Assembly (NCBI GenBank): GCA_031002005.1
Contig: JARYHS010008074.1
Coordinates: 273,297,930 to 273,361,929 of the forward strand
Direction: 5' to 3'
DNA from: Vandiemenella viatica
Lineage: Eukaryota > Arthropoda > Insecta > Orthoptera > Morabidae
DNA length: 64,000 nucleotides
Shown: positions 60,220 to 64,000 of the stretch, piece after piece
Numbering within the stretch: position 1 is the first letter of the stretch
How the letters are laid out: the number at the start of each line of letters is the position of its first letter
Notes under the pieces: generated by a model
Seen by the model: the letters and a program-made list of their open reading frames with translations, nothing else
Told to the model about the DNA's origin: nothing
Databases searched by the model: none
Made by a program: the position numbers and the translations under genes

Positions 60220-61385
60220 AGAAGAGAATGGGAGAAACAAAAATAAATACAATTTTTTATTCTAAAATAAGTAAAGATGCCTCATCAGACTGGGAGAAAA
60301 TAAAACATGGAATTCAACAAAGCTCTGTCCTAGAACCCCTCCTCTTTTTGCTATACATCAATGACCTTCCTGGAAACTTATCTGACAAAGTTAATAGTGT
60401 TTTATTTGCAGATGATACCGACTTTTTTTTTTATCTGCTTTACGTCTCTGAACAGCGAGGTCTTTAGAGACGAGAAAGGATGGAGGGCAAGGAATGGGAA
60501 GGAATTCGGCCATGGCCTTTTTTGAAGGAAGCATCCCGGCATTTGCCTGGAGTGATTTGGGAAACGATGGAAAACCCAAATCTGGATGCCCGGATGGGGA
60601 TTCGAACCGCCGTCCTCCCGAATGCAAGGCGAGAACACTAACCATTACACCGCCACGCTCGGTATGACACTGACCTGACTGAGAAAATCCCCAAACAGTA
60701 ATCTAGAATTTAATGTAAATGAAGTACTTAGTAAAGTAGCAAATTGGTTTAAGGCAAATTGATTAAAATTAAATTTTAAAAAACACATTATATTAGGTTT
60801 AAAACAAGAAAATTATGCACAGCTGGATTTATAAGTAAGCTATAGAAATAACACAATCTTAGAAACAAAGAGTATAAAATTCCTTGGTATTGAAATTCAG
60901 TTGGCACGAACATATCACTTCACTACTGAAGAAGTTTTGTAATACCAACAATTTCTTTAACATCAGATCTAGAATTAACTAAACAGATGTACTCCTAAAA
61001 TTTCCATTCAGTGATGTCATATGGCATAATTTCTTTAACAAAGTAAAACAGTTTTCACGGCACAGAAAAGAGCTATTAGGATGTTGTGTAGGATAAACCA
61101 ATAACTTCTTGCAGACAACTTTTTTAAAAAACTTAATATTCTTACAATGACTTCTCAGTATATATACATTCTCTAATGTGCTTTGTCATAGATCATTTTA
61201 ACCTGTTTACATCTAATTCACAGGTACACAATTTCAATACAAGAAAGTAATACTGTAATTTGTACAAAAAAACAAACATCTCTGTCATTAGTGCACAGAG
61301 GAGTTAATTATTCTGAGATAACTCCTTCTACTCCATTCAAGAATTTGAACAAAATAATTAATTATATTATTTGCCTTTGGTTTGT
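60220..61385 (+). pseudogene. LINE RT and C-terminus, split by a SINE
   Basis: The first part reads SSDWEKIKHGIQQSSVLEPL, LLYINDLPGNLSDKVNSVLF and then the catalytic FADDTD, where the SINE interrupts. After it the sequence resumes DTDLTEKI, KVANWFKAN, LKLNFKKTHYI, a SIKFLGIEIQ block and AQKRAIRMLCRIN, and finishes with a C-terminal LSLVHRGVNYSEITP. The motif order fits a Jockey-group LINE. A few stops are present; damage is modest compared with the relics of family L. Confidence 0.8.
60423..60664 (-). repeat. tRNA-derived SINE, copy 2, inside LINE
   Basis: Minus orientation. The tRNA-like head has GGTGTAATGGTTAGTGTTC (box A region) and GCGGTTCGAATCCCC (box B); the body is as in copy 1, with an A-tail (poly-T at 60423-60431). 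Flanking TGATACCGAC (60413-60422) and TGACACTGAC (60665-60674) look like the target duplication with two differences. Confidence 0.92.
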
Positions 61386-61561
61386 GGCATCATACACAAC
61401 AATTAACACGGCTCAAGGGAGGTAGGGTCACCTTCCCTATACTCCACTTGAGTAATTCTTGTCTGGCGCAACTACGCTGCGGGGGTGGACATCCTAGCTC
61501 CAGTAGGCCGGAGTGACAGGGTGGTTAAGTCCAGGCAAGGACCCAGTCCCACAGGGTATAG

Positions 61562-61870
61562 TGTGGAACCCATGCCCAGGGATACGGGCGAAGTCCTCAA
61601 CGGCAGTTTTCGGCAGAAAATGGCGGAAGGGGCCACCCATCCTCTCCGGGGGTAAATTGGAAGGAAACACCACTGCCTTGTGGCGAAGAGGGATCTTCAA
61701 AGGCTAAGGGAGTAAACCCTGAAAGAAAATCCTTGACTGTGTTAGGCCTAGCAAGCCAACAGTACAAGTATGAGTCGGTGCTTTCAAATATAAAGGAACA
61801 AGCCTCGGAAAAAGTTACCAAAGTAGACGACCTGGCAATGAAAAAGGACAATGAGAGGGATTACGAATAG
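61562..61870 (+). CDS. Open frame overlapping the LINE ORF, possible ORF1 remnant
   Basis: In a different frame from the main ORF, codons are open from 61562 to TAG at 61868-61870. The frame includes KYESVLSNIKEQASEKVTKV and ends DLAMKKDNERDYE. It overlaps the main frame by 16 nt, the geometry seen where RTE elements have a small ORF1 translated with ORF2 by frameshift or reinitiation. The only ATG in this frame is at 61838, so its own start is unclear. Confidence 0.35.
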   Translation, partial: CGTHAQGYGRSPQRQFSAENGGRGHPSSPGVNWKETPLPCGEEGSSKAKGVNPERKSLTVLGLASQQYKYESVLSNIKEQASEKVTKVDDLAMKKDNERDYE

Positions 61871-64000
61871 GAACTTTAAACATAAGAACATTGATGGGAA
61901 AGATTGAAGAAATCGTTGATTTGATGGAAAGACGGAGATTGAATATACTGCGACTAGCAGAGACAAGATGGAGGGGGGAGGGCGTGAAGGAATTACGGAA
62001 CGGATATAAACTGTATTGGATTGGGAATAGGGATGGAAAAAGAAATGGAGTAGCACTCGTGATAAAGGAAGGTTTAAGGGAGGAAGTAGTAGGAATAAAT
62101 TACAGAATGATAAAGGTTGAATTGAAAGTTAGGGACAAGAACTTGGAGCTAATACAAGTTTACGCCCCTCAGGTAGGATGCACCGAGCAGGAAAAGGAAA
62201 GTTTTGAAGAGGATCTGCAGCAGCAGCTTGGCAGGAGCAACCAAATTATAATGGGGGACCTTAATGCTCATGTTGGTACTGCAAGGAAAGGGTATGAAGA
62301 GGTCCTTGGAACACGAGGATGGGGCAGCAGAAACGCAGAAGGAAGAAAGCTGTTGGAGTTCTGCAAACGGAATGGTTTGATTGTGGGTAATTCCTGGTTC
62401 AAGAAGAGGGAAAGTCATAAGATAACATGGTATAGTACAGACTTGTCTCGGAAGTCGATTGTTGAGTACTTCCTAATCAAAGCAGAGTTGAGACAGAGTA
62501 TTGTGGATATAAAGGTCATCCCATCAGAAGCCTTAGATAGTGACCATCAACTTCTAATAGCCAGTCTGAAAGAGAAAAAGGGAGCAAGAACATCAGAAAA
62601 CCAGGAGAGAAGAATAAGAGTGTGGAAACTGAAGGATTGCAGGAGGGAGCACCAAGAGCAGCTTAAGCAGAAAATACCTAGGGACAACTTGCAGTCAGCG
62701 GAGGAGGAATGGGAACGTTTTAAAACCACCTTGGTAAAAACAGCCGAAGCAGTATGTGGTAGGACAGCTGGTAGAAGAAGAGAAAGAGAAACTCCATGGT
62801 GGAATGAAAGGGGAAAGGATGCTGTGCTACAGAAGAATAAAGCCTTCAGGGAATGGTTCCAAAGGAGAACAGAAGAAAGCAAAAGAGTGTACAGCTGCAA
62901 AAAGAAAGAAGCAATAACAGTGATACAGGAAGAAAAGAGGAAATGGATGGAAAAATGGACAGAAATGCTAAAAGAGGATAGTGAGGGCAGTAAGAAGGTG
63001 TTGTATGCCATGGTAAAAAGTAGGAGGATGAGCAGAATGGAAGCAGGTAGTATAAAGGATAAGAATGGCAACTTAGTGGACAGGAAAGACGACATAAAGG
63101 AAGTCTGGAGGGAGTATTTTGAGTATCTGTTGAATGCTTCAGGACCCAGTGATGAAAATGAGAGTACAGAGGAAGAACAGGACCAGTATCAAGAGGAAGA
63201 GGAAGATATTACATGGAAGGAATTGGAGAATGCGGTAAAGAGAATGAAGGGAGGTAAAGCACATGGAGTGGATGAAGTGAGCATGGAGATGATACGAGCT
63301 GCTGGAGTAATGGGCACACAGTGGCTCTATAGGGTGATGTGGGCTGTGTGGAAGGCGGGAAAAATTCCAGAGGACTGGAGAAAAGGGGTAATAATACCCA
63401 TATTTAAGAAAGGGGACAATTCTGTATGCCAAAACTACCGTGGTATTACCCTGATGTGTCACTGTGCCAAGATATATGAGAAAGTTTTGGAAAGCCAAAT
63501 AAGAAGAGCGGTTGAAAGGCAACTAAGGGAAGAACAATATGGATTTAGACCAGGAAGGTCAACTATCGATCTTATATTTGCAATAAGACAGCTACAAGAA
63601 TGGCACTACAAGTATGGGAAAGATCTGGTGATGGCCTTTCTGGACATTGAAAAGGCATATGACAGCCTCAGCCGAAACAAAGTGTGGGAAGGACTGAGAA
63701 AAAAGTTAGTAAAAATGGAGATAGTGCAAAGAGTGAAGGATATGTATGAGGGTAGTAAGAGCTGTGTCAAAGTGGGAACGGATAAGACTGGATGGTTCCA
63801 TTTGAAAAATGGAATAAAACAAGGAAGTGCCCTATCACCCCTCTTATTTATTGTAGCTATGGATGAAATATTGAAGAAGGTGGTGCAGAGCATTGGGAAA
63901 GGAAAAATGAAAGCAATGGTATTTGCAGATGACCTATTAGTTTTGGGAGAGGATGAAAGTGAGGTGCAGGATCAGCTGGATGTGTGGGAGAGAGTAGTTG
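61855..64000 (+). CDS. RTE-like LINE ORF: endonuclease and reverse transcriptase, partial
   Basis: The frame is open from just after TGA 61852-61854 to base 64000, 715 complete codons without a stop. The apurinic endonuclease has GTLNIRTL (catalytic N), LAETRWRG (E), VYAPQVGC, MGDLNAHVG (D and N) and DSDHQLL (D-H). A basic coiled linker follows (about residues 240-420). RT has GGKAHGVDEVSMEMI, PIFKKGDNSVCQNYRGI, EEQYGFRPGRSTIDL, FLDIEKAYDSL (first catalytic D), GIKQGSALSPLLFI and VFADDLLVLGED (catalytic DD). The first ATG, at 61894, lies after the endonuclease asparagine, so the true start must be upstream or reached by frameshift. It is the best candidate in the window for a recently active LINE. 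The C-terminus lies beyond the window. Confidence 0.93.

Larger units (their letters stand above)
61400..64000 (+). mobile_element. RTE-like LINE, intact to window edge
   Basis: A GC-richer 5' region (61400-61860) precedes a single large ORF that is still open at the last base. Its relative at 44.9-47.2 kb is a dead copy. The 5' boundary near 61400 is judged from the composition change and the end of the previous LINE. Confidence 0.88.

Noticed and set aside
62547..63095. 182-codon minus-strand ORF, and neighbours at 63139-63893
   Set aside because: They are antisense shadows of the intact LINE ORF on the plus strand.
1..64000. CRISPR array, bacterial operon, phage or viral genes
   Set aside because: No regularly spaced direct repeats, no ribosome-binding-site-led gene clusters, no capsid or terminase-like reading frames; all large frames belong to eukaryotic transposable elements.

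Overview
The window looks like nuclear DNA from an insect with a large, AT-rich, transposon-laden genome. The element repertoire (tRNA-derived SINEs, Penelope-like elements, copia, CR1- and RTE-like LINEs, a DD41D mariner, a hAT) would suit an orthopteran or other polyneopteran. That placement is an inference from general familiarity, not a demonstrated identification. There is no sign of prokaryotic operons, CRISPR arrays or phage genes.

The only host gene I can name is on the minus strand. Five coding exons encode the middle of ALG9, the ER dolichol-P-mannose alpha-1,2-mannosyltransferase, at 48996-48791, 48256-48143, 32623-32513, 32404-32317 and 24957-24763. Every one has GT/AG splice sites and the codon phases match across each junction. 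Two introns are short (534 and 108 bp) and two are very long (about 15.5 and 7.4 kb). The long ones are filled with transposable elements. The first exon or exons (N-terminus, with the catalytic luminal loop) and the 3' exons were not found.

Layout: 0.1-1.3 kb decayed mariner; 1.46-1.70 kb SINE; 3.9-5.2 kb nearly intact DD41D mariner with 102-bp inverted repeats; 5.3-6.9 kb palindromic Penelope-like element (PLE); 9.2-14.1 kb a Penelope 3' end split by a CR1-type LINE of about 4.4 kb; 14.7-19.8 kb copia retrotransposon with 242-bp LTRs and a perfect 5-bp target duplication, itself carrying a PLE; 21-31 kb LINE relics, a SINE and two more PLE copies around the ALG9 exon at 24.8 kb; 35.5-36.3 kb hAT with an 8-bp target duplication; 37-41 kb PLE fragment and complex repeats; 42.5-47.2 kb two decayed LINEs; 49.4-50.3 kb LINE relic; 50.7-52.8 kb palindromic Penelope element; 58.8-59.4 kb foldback element; 60.2-61.4 kb LINE split by a SINE; 61.4-64.0 kb an RTE-like LINE whose ORF is open for 715 codons to the window edge.

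The most interesting pattern is in the PLEs. Three independent loci (5.3, 23.9 and 50.7 kb) each have two 5'-truncated copies joined head to head with both 3' ends pointing outward, and arms that are still very similar. Several PLE tails also carry a hairpin resembling a hammerhead-ribozyme core.
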